From the NCBI GenBank assembly GCA_020849725.1, contig JADLAZ010000010.1, positions 1-10,673 on the forward strand: a DNA stretch of 10,673 nucleotides, given 5' to 3'. This DNA is from Chloroflexota bacterium (GTDB taxonomy: Bacteria; Chloroflexota; Chloroflexia; Thermomicrobiales; JADLAZ01). Numbering within the stretch: the stretch's first letter is position 1; each line of letters opens with the position of its first letter. The translations under genes and the position numbers were made by a program. Shown one piece after another: positions 1 to 6,606 of the stretch. The notes below the pieces were generated by a model that saw nothing but the letters and a program-made list of their open reading frames with translations, was not told where the DNA came from and did not search any database.

Positions 1-18
1 CTCGAGGAGGGACCGCCG

Positions 19-1107
19 ATGGCCGTCACGATGCCGAGTCCGACCAGCAGCGCCTCGGTCCAGGTGGCCGCGATCGATTGCGACATCCACAACGCGCCGG
101 CGACGGCCAAGACGCTGGTGGCCTACCTGCCGACACGTTGGAAGCGTCACCATGAGCTGTTTGGCGGACGTGGCCACACCGGCGCCTACTACCCGCGCAC
201 CAGTCCCAACGCCGCTCGCCACGACTCCTGGCCACCGAATGGTGCGCCGCCGGGCGGCGATCTGCCGTTCATGCGCGAGCAGTTGCTTGACCACTGGGGC
301 TTCGAGTACGGCGTCCTGAACCCGCTGCTCGGCTCCGGCGGCCAGTTGAACCTGGAGTACGGCGCCGCGCTGTCGTCGGCGATCAACGACTGGCAGATCG
401 CCGAGTGGACCGAGCCGGAGCCGCGCCTGCGGGCGTCAGTCGTGCCGATGTATGAGGATGGCGCGCTGGCGGCGGCTGAGATCGATCGCGTCGGCAGCAA
501 CCGGCAGTTCGTGCAGATCTTGCTGCCGGCGCGCACGAATGAGCCGCTCGGCCGCCGCAAGTACTGGCCGATGTACGAGGCGGCCGCGCGTCACGATTTG
601 CCGATCGGCATCCACTTCGGCGGCTCCGGCGGCGTGCCGATCACCGGCGCTGGCTGGCCGTCGTTCTACATCGAGGACCACGCCGGCATGCCGACATCGA
701 TGCAGGTGCAGGTGATCAGCCTGGTGCTGGAGGGCGTGTTCGAGCGCTTCCCAACGCTCAAGGTCGTCCTGATCGAGGCCGGCTTCGCCTGGCTGCCGCC
801 GCTGATGTGGCGCATGGACCGCGCCTGGAAGCGGCTGCGCGAGGAGGTGCCGCACCTGCGGCGGCTGCCGTCGGAGGTCATCCGTCAGCACTTCTGGCTG
901 ACGACGCAGCCGATCGAGGAGCCGGCCAAGCCACACCAGTTCCACGAGTTGCTGGCGCAGCTCGATATGGATGATCGGATCATGTTCGCGACCGACTACC
1001 CCCACTGGGACTTCGACGCCCCCGACCTGGTCTTCCCGACGAAGATCGACCCGGTGCTGGAGCGAAAGATCATGACCGACAATGCCCGGGCGCTCTATCG
1101 TTTCTAG
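19..1107 (+). CDS. Amidohydrolase family protein (PF04909, ACMSD/decarboxylase-like)
   Basis: This 362-residue protein has the layout of the amidohydrolase-2 (PF04909) TIM-barrel family, which contains metal-dependent hydrolases and non-oxidative decarboxylases such as ACMSD. Seen: an N-terminal IDCDIH motif (D22, H24) at the first barrel strand, IGIHFGG (H199), IEAGFAWLPP (E253, where many members have His) and FATDYPHWD (D326) near the C-terminus. The closing TDNARALYRF is the usual family ending. There is no signal peptide, so it is probably cytoplasmic. The ATG at 19 is preceded by GGAGG at 6-10 with an 8-base spacer; ATG 31 is an alternative. The Rieske gene follows 127 bp downstream on the same strand, which suggests a joint role in breaking down a cyclic or aromatic compound. 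The family is secure; the substrate, and whether the reaction is hydrolysis or decarboxylation, are unknown. Confidence 0.9.
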   Translation: MAVTMPSPTSSASVQVAAIDCDIHNAPATAKTLVAYLPTRWKRHHELFGGRGHTGAYYPRTSPNAARHDSWPPNGAPPGGDLPFMREQLLDHWGFEYGVLNPLLGSGGQLNLEYGAALSSAINDWQIAEWTEPEPRLRASVVPMYEDGALAAAEIDRVGSNRQFVQILLPARTNEPLGRRKYWPMYEAAARHDLPIGIHFGGSGGVPITGAGWPSFYIEDHAGMPTSMQVQVISLVLEGVFERFPTLKVVLIEAGFAWLPPLMWRMDRAWKRLREEVPHLRRLPSEVIRQHFWLTTQPIEEPAKPHQFHELLAQLDMDDRIMFATDYPHWDFDAPDLVFPTKIDPVLERKIMTDNARALYRF

Positions 1108-1234
1108 GAGGTTGCTCGGTACTCGTCGGTGGGTCGTGGCTGGTAGCGGGTCGTCATGGGCCGCTCCGGGCTGCGGGCGCTCCCATCGATATGAACAACT
1201 ACACTAGCGCCTAGCCACTGGCTCGGAGAGGTGG
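1108..1234. other. Intergenic spacer, amidohydrolase to Rieske gene
   Basis: I find no gene here. An ATGGG/CCCAT pair (1156-1160, 1182-1186) could form a weak imperfect stem. A poor -10-like TACACT lies at 1200-1205 with no convincing -35. The spacer ends in the Rieske ribosome binding site, GGAGAGG at 1225-1231. It does not decide between cotranscription and a separate promoter. Confidence 0.4.
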
Positions 1235-1687
1235 ATGGCCAAGCACGTCGTCGCCACGGTGGGCGAGATCCCGCCCGGCAGCCGCAAGATCGTCGAGGTT
1301 CTCGGGCGCAGCATCGGCGTCTTCAATGTCAATGGCGAGTTCCTGGCGCTGCGCAACCGCTGCCCGCACCAGGGTGGCCCGCTGTGCGCCGGTCGCCTGC
1401 ACGGTGTGCTGTTGCCGGGGCAGCCGGGCGAGTATCTCTTCACCCGGCCGGGCGAACTGCTGCGCTGCCCGTGGCACGGTTGGGAGTTCGACATCCGCAC
1501 CGGCCAGTCCTGGTTCGACCCGACCAAGACGCGCGTGCGCGCCTATGATGTCTCGGTCGCCTCAGGCGAGGCACTCGTCCTGGCCGAGGGCGAGCGCGGC
1601 GATGGCCTCCAGAAAGGACCATACATCGCCGAGACGTATCCGGTATCGGTCGAGGAGCAGTATGTCCTGATCGACATCGACCAGTAG
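1235..1687 (+). CDS. Rieske [2Fe-2S] domain protein
   Basis: This is a 150-residue soluble single-domain Rieske protein, expected to carry one electron at a time for an oxygenase or dehydrogenase. Both cluster-binding boxes are visible: CPHQGGPLC (C43, H45) and CPWHGWEFD (C78, H81), followed by the typical DIRTG turn. Cys and His of each box would hold the 2Fe-2S cluster. The gap from H45 to C78 is 32 residues, longer than the usual 15-17 of ferredoxin-type Rieske proteins, so a loop of about 15 residues (56-73) is inserted. There is no membrane anchor or Tat signal, which argues against a bc1-type subunit. The start is ATG 1235 with GGAG at 1225-1228. No oxygenase catalytic subunit is visible in the window. 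It ends 14 bp from the convergent dehydrogenase gene. Confidence 0.9.
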   Translation: MAKHVVATVGEIPPGSRKIVEVLGRSIGVFNVNGEFLALRNRCPHQGGPLCAGRLHGVLLPGQPGEYLFTRPGELLRCPWHGWEFDIRTGQSWFDPTKTRVRAYDVSVASGEALVLAEGERGDGLQKGPYIAETYPVSVEEQYVLIDIDQ

Positions 1688-1701
1688 CGCCGGGCGATGC
1701 T

Positions 1702-2763
1702 TCAGGGCTGGATGATGACCTTGAGCGCCCCGGAAGCACGCTTGTCATCGGCAGCGGCGAAGCCGTCGGCGATGCGGTCGAGTGGGAAGCGGTGGGTGAT
1801 CAGCCGCTCGGCCTGAACACGCCCGCCGGCGATCAAGTCCAGTGCGATCTGGAACTCGCGCACGCCACCCCAGGTCGCGTAGCTGTTGATCAGCTTGATC
1901 GTCAGCTCCTTGCGATTGGCGATGGGATAGGGCACGGCGACGTCACCGACGATCGCGCCCAGCACACCGATCTGGCCGCCAGGCGCCGCCGCGTCGGCGG
2001 CCAGGCCCATCGTTGCGGCGCGCCCGCCAACTGACTCGATGACGATCTCGGCGCCCAGTCCATCGGTGAGGTCGGCGATGGCCGGGCCGACCGGGTCGCG
2101 TGCGCCGTTGACGGTCGCGTCGGCGGCCCCGACGGCGCGCGCAACGGCCAGCACCTCATCGCGTCGGCCAACCATGACGACCTGGCGCGCGCCGGCCGCC
2201 CGCGCCACCTGGCCAGCGGTCATACCGATCGGCCCCGTGCCGATGACGACGACGGTGTCGAACGGGCGCAGAGGGATGCGGTTGAGCGCATGGACGCCGC
2301 AGGCGTACACGTCGAGCAGCGACGCGGCCTCTAACGAGACCTGGTCGGGCAGCGGAAAGACGTTGCGGGAGGCAACGACGTCGAACTCGCTGAAGCCGGC
2401 GCTGGCAATGCGCCGGCCATCACGCTGGCCGCGCGTCGGGCACAGGTGGTAGTCGCCGCGGGTGCAGGCGCGGCAGTGCCCGCAACCGAGCAGATGCATC
2501 GGCTCGACGCCGACGCGCTGCCCAACGCCCAGCCCACTAACGCCATCGCCGAGCGCGGCGATCGTGCCGGCCAGTTCGTGCCCGGCGCGCACCGGGCCGG
2601 TGGCCGCCCGGCCCCAGGGGTTGTCGCCTCGGTAGGGGTGCAGGTCGCTGCCGCAGATGCCGGCCGCGCCGACGCGCACCAGCACCTCGCCCGGCCCGGG
2701 CAGCGGCGTCGGATACTCCTCCACGCGGATGTCGGCGCCGCCGTAGAACATCGCCGTGCGCAT
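1702..2763 (-). CDS. Zinc-dependent medium-chain alcohol/polyol dehydrogenase
   Basis: This 353-residue protein belongs to the zinc-type MDR superfamily (GroES-like N-terminal domain plus Rossmann domain). It is expected to oxidise an alcohol or polyol with NAD(P)+. Seen: catalytic-zinc motif GICGSD (C37), AGHE (H62, E63), the four structural-zinc cysteines C94, C97, C100 and C108, and GTGPIG at 175-180 for the nucleotide. The C-terminal SGALKVIIQP is typical of the sorbitol/threonine dehydrogenase branch. The reading frame stays open far upstream, but the domain begins at the ATG whose complement is 2761-2763. A GGAGGGG ribosome site lies just upstream, so the longer frame overlapping the oxidoreductase gene is spurious. 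It is divergent from the FAD oxidoreductase gene and probably shares its control region. Substrate unknown. Confidence 0.93.
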   Translation of the reverse strand: MRTAMFYGGADIRVEEYPTPLPGPGEVLVRVGAAGICGSDLHPYRGDNPWGRAATGPVRAGHELAGTIAALGDGVSGLGVGQRVGVEPMHLLGCGHCRACTRGDYHLCPTRGQRDGRRIASAGFSEFDVVASRNVFPLPDQVSLEAASLLDVYACGVHALNRIPLRPFDTVVVIGTGPIGMTAGQVARAAGARQVVMVGRRDEVLAVARAVGAADATVNGARDPVGPAIADLTDGLGAEIVIESVGGRAATMGLAADAAAPGGQIGVLGAIVGDVAVPYPIANRKELTIKLINSYATWGGVREFQIALDLIAGGRVQAERLITHRFPLDRIADGFAAADDKRASGALKVIIQP

Positions 2764-2827
2764 TGGCCCCTCCCCGGCGTCCGCCAGTCGCGCCACGCCA
2801 GTCAGCGGCGTGGCGACCTGATCGTCC

Positions 2828-2856
2828 CTGCCAGTGTCCGGACGGCATTGTATACT
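2828..2856 (+). promoter_or_regulatory. Predicted promoter of the FAD oxidoreductase gene
   Basis: A -35-like CTGCCA (2828-2833, four of six consensus bases) is separated by 17 bp from TATACT (2851-2856, five of six). This puts a start site near 2863 and a leader of about 66 nt. An 8-bp palindrome, GTCCGGAC (2836-2843), lies in the spacer. GTATAC is self-complementary, so the opposite strand reads TACAAT (complement of 2847-2852). That could serve as the -10 of the divergent dehydrogenase gene, but its -35 (GTCCCA, 18-bp spacer) is poor. Confidence 0.55.
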
Positions 2857-2889
2857 GGCGGCCAGCCCGGTGGGACTCCCAATGCCGTC
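2841..2889. repeat. Perfect 10-bp inverted repeat around the divergent -10
   Basis: GACGGCATTG at 2841-2850 is the exact reverse complement of CAATGCCGTC at 2880-2889, with 29 bp between the arms. The left arm abuts the TATACT box and the right arm lies in the predicted leader of the FAD oxidoreductase gene. The left arm is upstream of the predicted start site, so an RNA hairpin is unlikely and a protein-binding operator is the simpler reading. That role is inferred. Confidence 0.5.
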
Positions 2890-2928
2890 ACGCGGGAGCG
2901 CACTCGGGCGAGTGGCGGGGTGCGTCCG

Positions 2929-4134
2929 ATGACCAGCGGTCCATCTCTGCGTCTCGTGGGCGAGTTGCCACGCACGGCCGATCTGGTGATCGTCGGCGGT
3001 GGCATCATCGGCGCGGCCACGGCCTGGCACGCCCGGCGGGCCGGCATCGACACGCTGCTGCTGGAGGCACGGCCGGCGCTGGCGACGCTGACGACGCCCG
3101 TCTCCACCGGCGCCTTTCGGCTGCAGTTCGACAACCCCGAGGAGATCGCACTGGTGCGCGAGGGGGTGGCGCTGTTCCGTGACTTCGCCGCTGTCGTCGA
3201 CCTGCCTGGCTACGACATTGGGTACCAAGAGGGAGGGTACCTGTTTTGCACGACGACCAACGCCGGTGTGGCGCGTCAGCGCGCCTGGGTATCGGCACAG
3301 CACGGCTGGGGGCTGACCGATGTCGAGTTGCTTGCCGGCGACGAGGCACGTTACCGGTTCCCGTACCTGTCGCCGTCGGTGCGACAAGCGCGCTATCGCG
3401 CCGGCGACGGCTGGCTCGACCCGACGCGGTTGACGCTGGGGCTGGCGGTCGCCAGCCAGGCGGCCATCAGCCTGGCGACACCGGCGACGGGGTTCATCCT
3501 GCGCGGCGACCGCGTGATGGGCGTGACGACGCCACAGGGGACGGTCGCGTGCCAGGATGTGGTGCTGGCCGCCGGCCCGTTCTCGGCACGGCTAGCGGCG
3601 CAAGTCGGGCTGGCACTGGCGATACGGCCGACGCGGCGGCAGAAGTTGGTCCTGCCGGAGCTGTCGGCGGCGCCGGCGCACGCGCCAATGACCATTGATG
3701 AGGAGACGGCTGCCCACTGGCGGCCGGCGCTGGCCGGCGCGTTCGCGCTGTGGACGGAGGCCACCACGCCACCGAGCGAGCCCCTCGACGATGTGCCGAC
3801 CAGCTCCGATTTCGCCTTCGGCCTGCTCGACCCGGCCTCGCCGCACGCGCTGGCCCGCGTCAGCCCATTCTGGACCGACGTCTGGGAGCAGGGTGTGCCA
3901 GCCTGGCTGCTGCAAGCCGGCCAGTACGATTACACCCCCGATCACCGCCCCTATCTTGGGCCGAGCAGCGTGCCGGGCCTGCATCTCAACACTGGCTACA
4001 GTGGCCACGGCATCATGGCCGGCCCCGGCGGCAGCCGGCTGGTCGTCGACGCGCTGACCGGCCGACTGCGTCCCGAGGCCAACCCCTTCCGGCCCGACCG
4101 TGCCACGGTTGAGCGCCCCCTCGACATCCTCTGA
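2929..4134 (+). CDS. FAD-dependent oxidoreductase, DAO family (sarcosine oxidase beta-like)
   Basis: This 401-residue flavoprotein belongs to the D-amino-acid oxidase fold (PF01266). Known members oxidise secondary or tertiary amines such as sarcosine, dimethylglycine or glycine, or amino acids. Seen: the ADP-binding beta-alpha-beta unit DLVIVGGGIIGAATAWHARR with GGGIIG at 23-28, ending in an acidic residue (LLLEA); an inner AAGPFSARLAAQVG segment; and a C-terminal YTPDHRPYLGPS plus GYSGHGIMAGPGG, the usual second FAD contact. ATG 2929 is chosen because the Rossmann unit begins about 18 residues later. The frame is open further upstream but overlaps the dehydrogenase gene; GTG 2920 is an alternative. 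The ribosome site is weak (GGGG at 2917-2920). No alpha, gamma or delta sarcosine oxidase subunits are nearby, so a stand-alone amine or amino-acid oxidase/dehydrogenase is likely. Substrate unknown. Confidence 0.9.
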   Translation: MTSGPSLRLVGELPRTADLVIVGGGIIGAATAWHARRAGIDTLLLEARPALATLTTPVSTGAFRLQFDNPEEIALVREGVALFRDFAAVVDLPGYDIGYQEGGYLFCTTTNAGVARQRAWVSAQHGWGLTDVELLAGDEARYRFPYLSPSVRQARYRAGDGWLDPTRLTLGLAVASQAAISLATPATGFILRGDRVMGVTTPQGTVACQDVVLAAGPFSARLAAQVGLALAIRPTRRQKLVLPELSAAPAHAPMTIDEETAAHWRPALAGAFALWTEATTPPSEPLDDVPTSSDFAFGLLDPASPHALARVSPFWTDVWEQGVPAWLLQAGQYDYTPDHRPYLGPSSVPGLHLNTGYSGHGIMAGPGGSRLVVDALTGRLRPEANPFRPDRATVERPLDIL

Positions 4135-4251
4135 GCTGGCGATCATCTTGGTCCCTCCTGCCCCAGTGGGATGAACGAGTAGGCTGAACGATCACCTTCC
4201 ATATCCGCTTCGCCAGCCCCACCGCGCCGCCCGGCGCCCCCAGGAGTCCCC

Positions 4252-4896
4252 ATGACCGACCATGTCGCGCATCTCCGACGGGACTACCGGCAAGCGACCC
4301 TCGATGAGGCCGACGCCGACCCAGACCCAATCGCCCAGTTCGACCGCTGGTTCCGCGAGGCGCTGGCGGCCAACCTCACCGAGCCGAACGCGATGACGCT
4401 GGCCACCGCCAGTGCGGACGGCGCGCCCTCGGCACGAGTGGTGCTGCTCAAGGGCTATGACGCGGGTGGCTTCGTCTTCTTCACGAGCCACCAGAGCCAG
4501 AAGGGGCTGGACCTGGCCGCCAACCCGCGGGCGGCACTCGTCTTCTACTGGCCAGAGATCGAGCGGCAGGTGAGGATCAGCGGCGCCGTCAACCGGCTGA
4601 CCGCGTCCGAGACCGACGACTACTTCCGCTCGCGGCCGATCGGCAGCCAACTGGCCGCCTGGGCCTCGCGCCAGAGCCAGGTCATCGCCAGCCGCGCCGA
4701 TCTCGAGGCGCGCTGGCAGGCGCTGGCGGCCGACTTTGCCGATCGACCGGTTCCCCTGCCACCGCACTGGGGGGGCTACCGAGTCGCGCCCACCCTGGTC
4801 GAGTTCTGGCAGGGCCGGCCGAGCCGGCTGCACGACCGGCTCCGCTACCAACCGCTCGCCGCAGGCGGCTGGCGCATCGAGCGGCTAGCGCCATAG
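4252..4896 (+). CDS. pdxH: Pyridoxine/pyridoxamine 5'-phosphate oxidase
   Basis: PdxH oxidises pyridoxine or pyridoxamine 5'-phosphate to pyridoxal 5'-phosphate using FMN and O2, in vitamin B6 synthesis and salvage. It works as a cytoplasmic homodimer. The 214-residue length matches the family (E. coli about 218). Diagnostic segments run in order: [10 protein letters not shown] (24-34), [14 protein letters not shown] (62-67, FMN phosphate contact), [44 protein letters not shown] (184-196, substrate and FMN contacts) and the terminal WRIERLAP. The start is ATG 4252 behind AGGAG at 4242-4246. No other B6 gene is present. The preceding 117 bp contain no convincing promoter. Use of PLP by neighbours cannot be inferred. 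Confidence 0.97.
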   Translation: MTDHVAHLRRDYRQATLDEADADPDPIAQFDRWFREALAANLTEPNAMTLATASADGAPSARVVLLKGYDAGGFVFFTSHQSQKGLDLAANPRAALVFYWPEIERQVRISGAVNRLTASETDDYFRSRPIGSQLAAWASRQSQVIASRADLEARWQALAADFADRPVPLPPHWGGYRVAPTLVEFWQGRPSRLHDRLRYQPLAAGGWRIERLAP

Positions 4897-4911
4897 TACG
4901 CCGGTCCGGGT

Positions 4912-4939
4912 GGAACGAGGACCTTCGCATTCCCGTTCC
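4912..4939 (+). terminator. Stem-loop after pdxH, possible terminator
   Basis: GGAACG (4912-4917) pairs with CGTTCC (4934-4939) and GGA (4919-4921) with TCC (4931-4933). This gives nine pairs with one bulged A and a 9-base loop, 15 bases after the pdxH stop. There is no U tract, so intrinsic termination is uncertain; 3'-end protection is also possible. Confidence 0.35.
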
Positions 4940-4975
4940 GGGGCGTTGCGGGTGTCCATTCGGACGGTCCAGCGC

Positions 4976-5028
4976 GGTACCCGAGTACCAACGGGGGATG
5001 GCCCACGCTGCGATCGTGGGTGTATACT
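4976..5028 (+). promoter_or_regulatory. Predicted promoter with two inverted repeats, upstream of 5098 gene
   Basis: TATACT at 5023-5028 is a good -10 box; the matching -35 (TGGCCC at 4999-5004, 18-bp spacer) is weak. A perfect 6-bp inverted repeat, CCCACG/CGTGGG (5002-5007 and 5015-5020, 7-base spacer), fills the region between the two boxes. A second one, GGTAC/GTACC (4976-4980 and 4985-4989), lies just upstream. A weak -35 with palindromes at this place fits a regulated promoter, which is an inference. Confidence 0.5.
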
Positions 5029-5053
5029 CGATGTGTACAGATGGGACGATCTC

Positions 5054-5094
5054 GCCAGTGCCAGGGGCGATCACAGGCCAGTGCCAGGAGGCGA
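5054..5094 (+). repeat. Direct repeat in leader, second copy carries the ribosome binding site
   Basis: GCCAGTGCCAGG occurs at 5054-5065 and again at 5077-5088, a 23-bp period, and both copies run on into GGCGA. The second copy continues into AGGAGG (5086-5091), the Shine-Dalgarno sequence six bases before the ATG at 5098. It could be a simple duplication or a leader element affecting translation. Confidence 0.55.
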
Positions 5095-5097
5095 GCG

Positions 5098-5619
5098 ATG
5101 GATGCATTCGACTTTCTGGGCGAGCAGGTGGTCATGACACCCGCAGGCAGCGTAGCAGTGAGCCTGGCGGGTCACGACGATGGCGCCGTCTCGGTGATTG
5201 CGTGGCTGATGGAGACCGGTCGCCGGGTTGGCTACCTGTATTGCCGGCCACGGCAGCGCCAGCCACAGGAATCCATGATCGACGCACTGGTGGACGGCAC
5301 CGTCGTGTGGCCCGTCATGGAGAGACTGCTGGATAGCGCACAGGGACATCGGCCCGCCACCGTGCCGATTGGGCAGCGGTTGGTTCAGGCTGGCGCCATG
5401 ACCACGGATCAGTTGTCGGACCTGCTCGGTTGGCAGTGGCTGCTGTCCGAGATCGGCCAGCCTCGTGAGCTGGGCGAGCTGGCGGTCCATGCCGGATTAA
5501 TCGAGAGCGACGCCGTTGAACTCTGCGACGGCGCCATCGAGCGGCACGCGCCAGCACCACGCCGTCATGCGGCGCCGCCCCTGCCGGCCATCGGCGATCT
5601 GGTCAGCGCGCCAGCGTAG
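5098..5619 (+). CDS. Hypothetical protein with MshEN-like two-fold repeat
   Basis: I do not recognise this 173-residue protein as a whole. Residues 90-147 contain two copies of a helical motif: PIGQRLVQAGAMTTDQLSDL...Q113 and ELGELAVHAGLIESDAVEL. They resemble the N-terminal domain of type II secretion/pilus ATPases (GspE/PilB/MshE), with LG-x-x-LV-x-x-G-x-I followed by a helix. In MshE this fold binds cyclic di-GMP, but here the expected Arg-Leu before the first Gly is Pro-Ile and the second terminal Gln is Ile, so ligand binding is doubtful. Residues 1-80 are of unknown fold, and the tail (151-173) is Pro/Ala-rich. No ATPase domain, signal peptide or membrane segment follows. ATG 5098 is chosen for its ideal AGGAGG. 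An in-frame GTG at 5020 lies ahead of the predicted -10 and is rejected. Confidence 0.75.
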   Translation: MDAFDFLGEQVVMTPAGSVAVSLAGHDDGAVSVIAWLMETGRRVGYLYCRPRQRQPQESMIDALVDGTVVWPVMERLLDSAQGHRPATVPIGQRLVQAGAMTTDQLSDLLGWQWLLSEIGQPRELGELAVHAGLIESDAVELCDGAIERHAPAPRRHAAPPLPAIGDLVSAPA

Positions 5620-5641
5620 GGATCCCACCTGGCGTGGTCCC
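5619..5641 (+). terminator. Stem-loop at the end of the MshEN-like gene
   Basis: GGGA (5619-5622) pairs with TCCC (5638-5641) and CCAC (5625-5628) with GTGG (5634-5637). A two-base bulge separates the two helices and the loop is CTGGC. It begins on the last base of the stop codon. There is no U tract, so it is only a candidate terminator. Confidence 0.35.
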
Positions 5642-5685
5642 CAACCGTGCTCGGGCCGCAGACGCCGCATCGCGCCCGTCGGCCG

Positions 5686-5713
5686 TTGACGCCGCGCGGC
5701 GGCGGCGTATCAT
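5686..5713 (+). promoter_or_regulatory. Predicted sigma-70-type promoter for the short amidohydrolase
   Basis: TTGACG (5686-5691, five of six bases) and TATCAT (5708-5713, five of six) are separated by 16 bp, the best two-box promoter in the window. The spacer contains a perfect 12-bp palindrome, CGCCGCGCGGCG (5690-5701). In DNA this GC-rich that could be chance or an operator. The predicted leader is about 54 nt and ends in AAGGAGG. Confidence 0.6.
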
Positions 5714-5773
5714 GCCGTCGCCTGCCGGTCAGGCGTGTGACGCGAGGCAGCCTCTGCTGCAAGGAGGGTGGCC

Positions 5774-6496
5774 GTGCCGACGATGGACTTCGAGATCTAC
5801 CTGCCAACCAACGACAGCCCCGAGCAGCGCCAGACGGCACTGGCTGACCTGGCCAAATGGGAAGACCTGGCCGGCATCGAGTTCGCCGTCGTCATGCCCA
5901 ATCCCACACCGCGCCCGGACAATCAGGCGCTCGTCGAGACGCTGGGCGGCAATCCGCGCTGGATCCCTTGCGCCCAGGTCAACCCCAACGACGCCGACGC
6001 GGTGGCGCAGGTTCGCCAGGCAGTGGCGACCGGTGGCTGTCGCATGCTCAAGCTCATGCCGGCCATCTACGCCGCGCCACCCTGCGGGCCAGCGTCGCGG
6101 GCGCTGATGGACGCCGCGCGCGAGCTGGGCATCGCTGTCAACATCCACTCCGGCGGCGTGCACAGCAGCCCGCTCGAGATCGGCGCGGTCGCGCGGCGCT
6201 ACCCGGACGTGCCGATCATCATGGACCACATGGGCTACCGGAATGACGGGCACCACGCCATCCTGGCGGCCGAGGACAACCCGAATCTCTATCTGGGCAC
6301 GACGATCGCTGCCAACGAGCCGATCTTCATCGAGCGGGCCATCGCGGCTGTCGGGCCGGAGCGGATCATCTTCGGCTCAAACTTACCACTGCTCTATCCC
6401 GACCTGGCGATGGAGGCGATCCGGCGCTGGAAGTTCGGCGCCACCGTCGAGGCGCTCATCTTCGGCGACAACCTGGCGCGCCTGCTCGGCCGCTAG
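5774..6496 (+). CDS. Amidohydrolase-like TIM-barrel protein with degenerate metal site
   Basis: This 240-residue protein resembles the PF04909 amidohydrolases but is short for the family (commonly 280-360). Seen: an N-terminal strand MDFEIYLPTN where active members have D-x-H-x-H, so E7 and Y9 stand in for the two histidines; NIHSGG (H125) and MDHMGY (H152), both retained; and FGSNLPLLYP with N203 in place of the usual catalytic Asp. It ends GDNLARLLGR, as family members do. The start is chosen as GTG 5774, six bases after AAGGAGG (5761-5767); GTG 5768 is too close and ATG 5783 too far. It may bind metal differently, act without metal as in some lactonase relatives, or be non-catalytic. It has its own promoter and no partner gene. 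Confidence 0.85.
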   Translation: MPTMDFEIYLPTNDSPEQRQTALADLAKWEDLAGIEFAVVMPNPTPRPDNQALVETLGGNPRWIPCAQVNPNDADAVAQVRQAVATGGCRMLKLMPAIYAAPPCGPASRALMDAARELGIAVNIHSGGVHSSPLEIGAVARRYPDVPIIMDHMGYRNDGHHAILAAEDNPNLYLGTTIAANEPIFIERAIAAVGPERIIFGSNLPLLYPDLAMEAIRRWKFGATVEALIFGDNLARLLGR

Positions 6497-6523
6497 GCGG
6501 CACGGTGGGACCGGGAGCGGGAG

Positions 6524-6529
6524 TATAAT
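6524..6529 (+). promoter_or_regulatory. -10 box upstream of ferredoxin-NADP reductase gene
   Basis: A perfect TATAAT stands out in GC-rich DNA 28 bp after the preceding stop codon. No -35 box is recognisable at 16-18 bp. The predicted leader is about 70 nt and can form a GGCGG/CCGCC stem (6540-6544 with 6559-6563). The FNR gene therefore probably has its own promoter. Confidence 0.5.
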
Positions 6530-6606
6530 CGCGCTGAAGGGCGGCCCGGGTCGGTGGCCCGCCAGGGTTCGCCCTGCCGACGACGAGCGCAGCGAGAGGA
6601 TGCAAG

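Noticed and set aside
1702..3387. Minus-strand open frame of 561 codons extending past the dehydrogenase
   Set aside because: The MDR domain begins at 2763 with a good ribosome site. The upstream extension has no recognisable domain and runs antisense through the FAD oxidoreductase gene.
3592..4146. Minus-strand frame opposite the FAD oxidoreductase
   Set aside because: It is a shadow of the DAO-family gene with no domain and no start context of its own.
4140..4251. Promoter for pdxH
   Set aside because: A TTGGTC at 4148-4153 is -35-like, but no -10 box lies at a usable distance; pdxH may be cotranscribed with the preceding gene.
5020..5097. GTG 5020 as the start of the MshEN-like protein
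   Set aside because: It overlaps the predicted -10 box, so it would lie upstream of the transcript, and ATG 5098 has an ideal AGGAGG.
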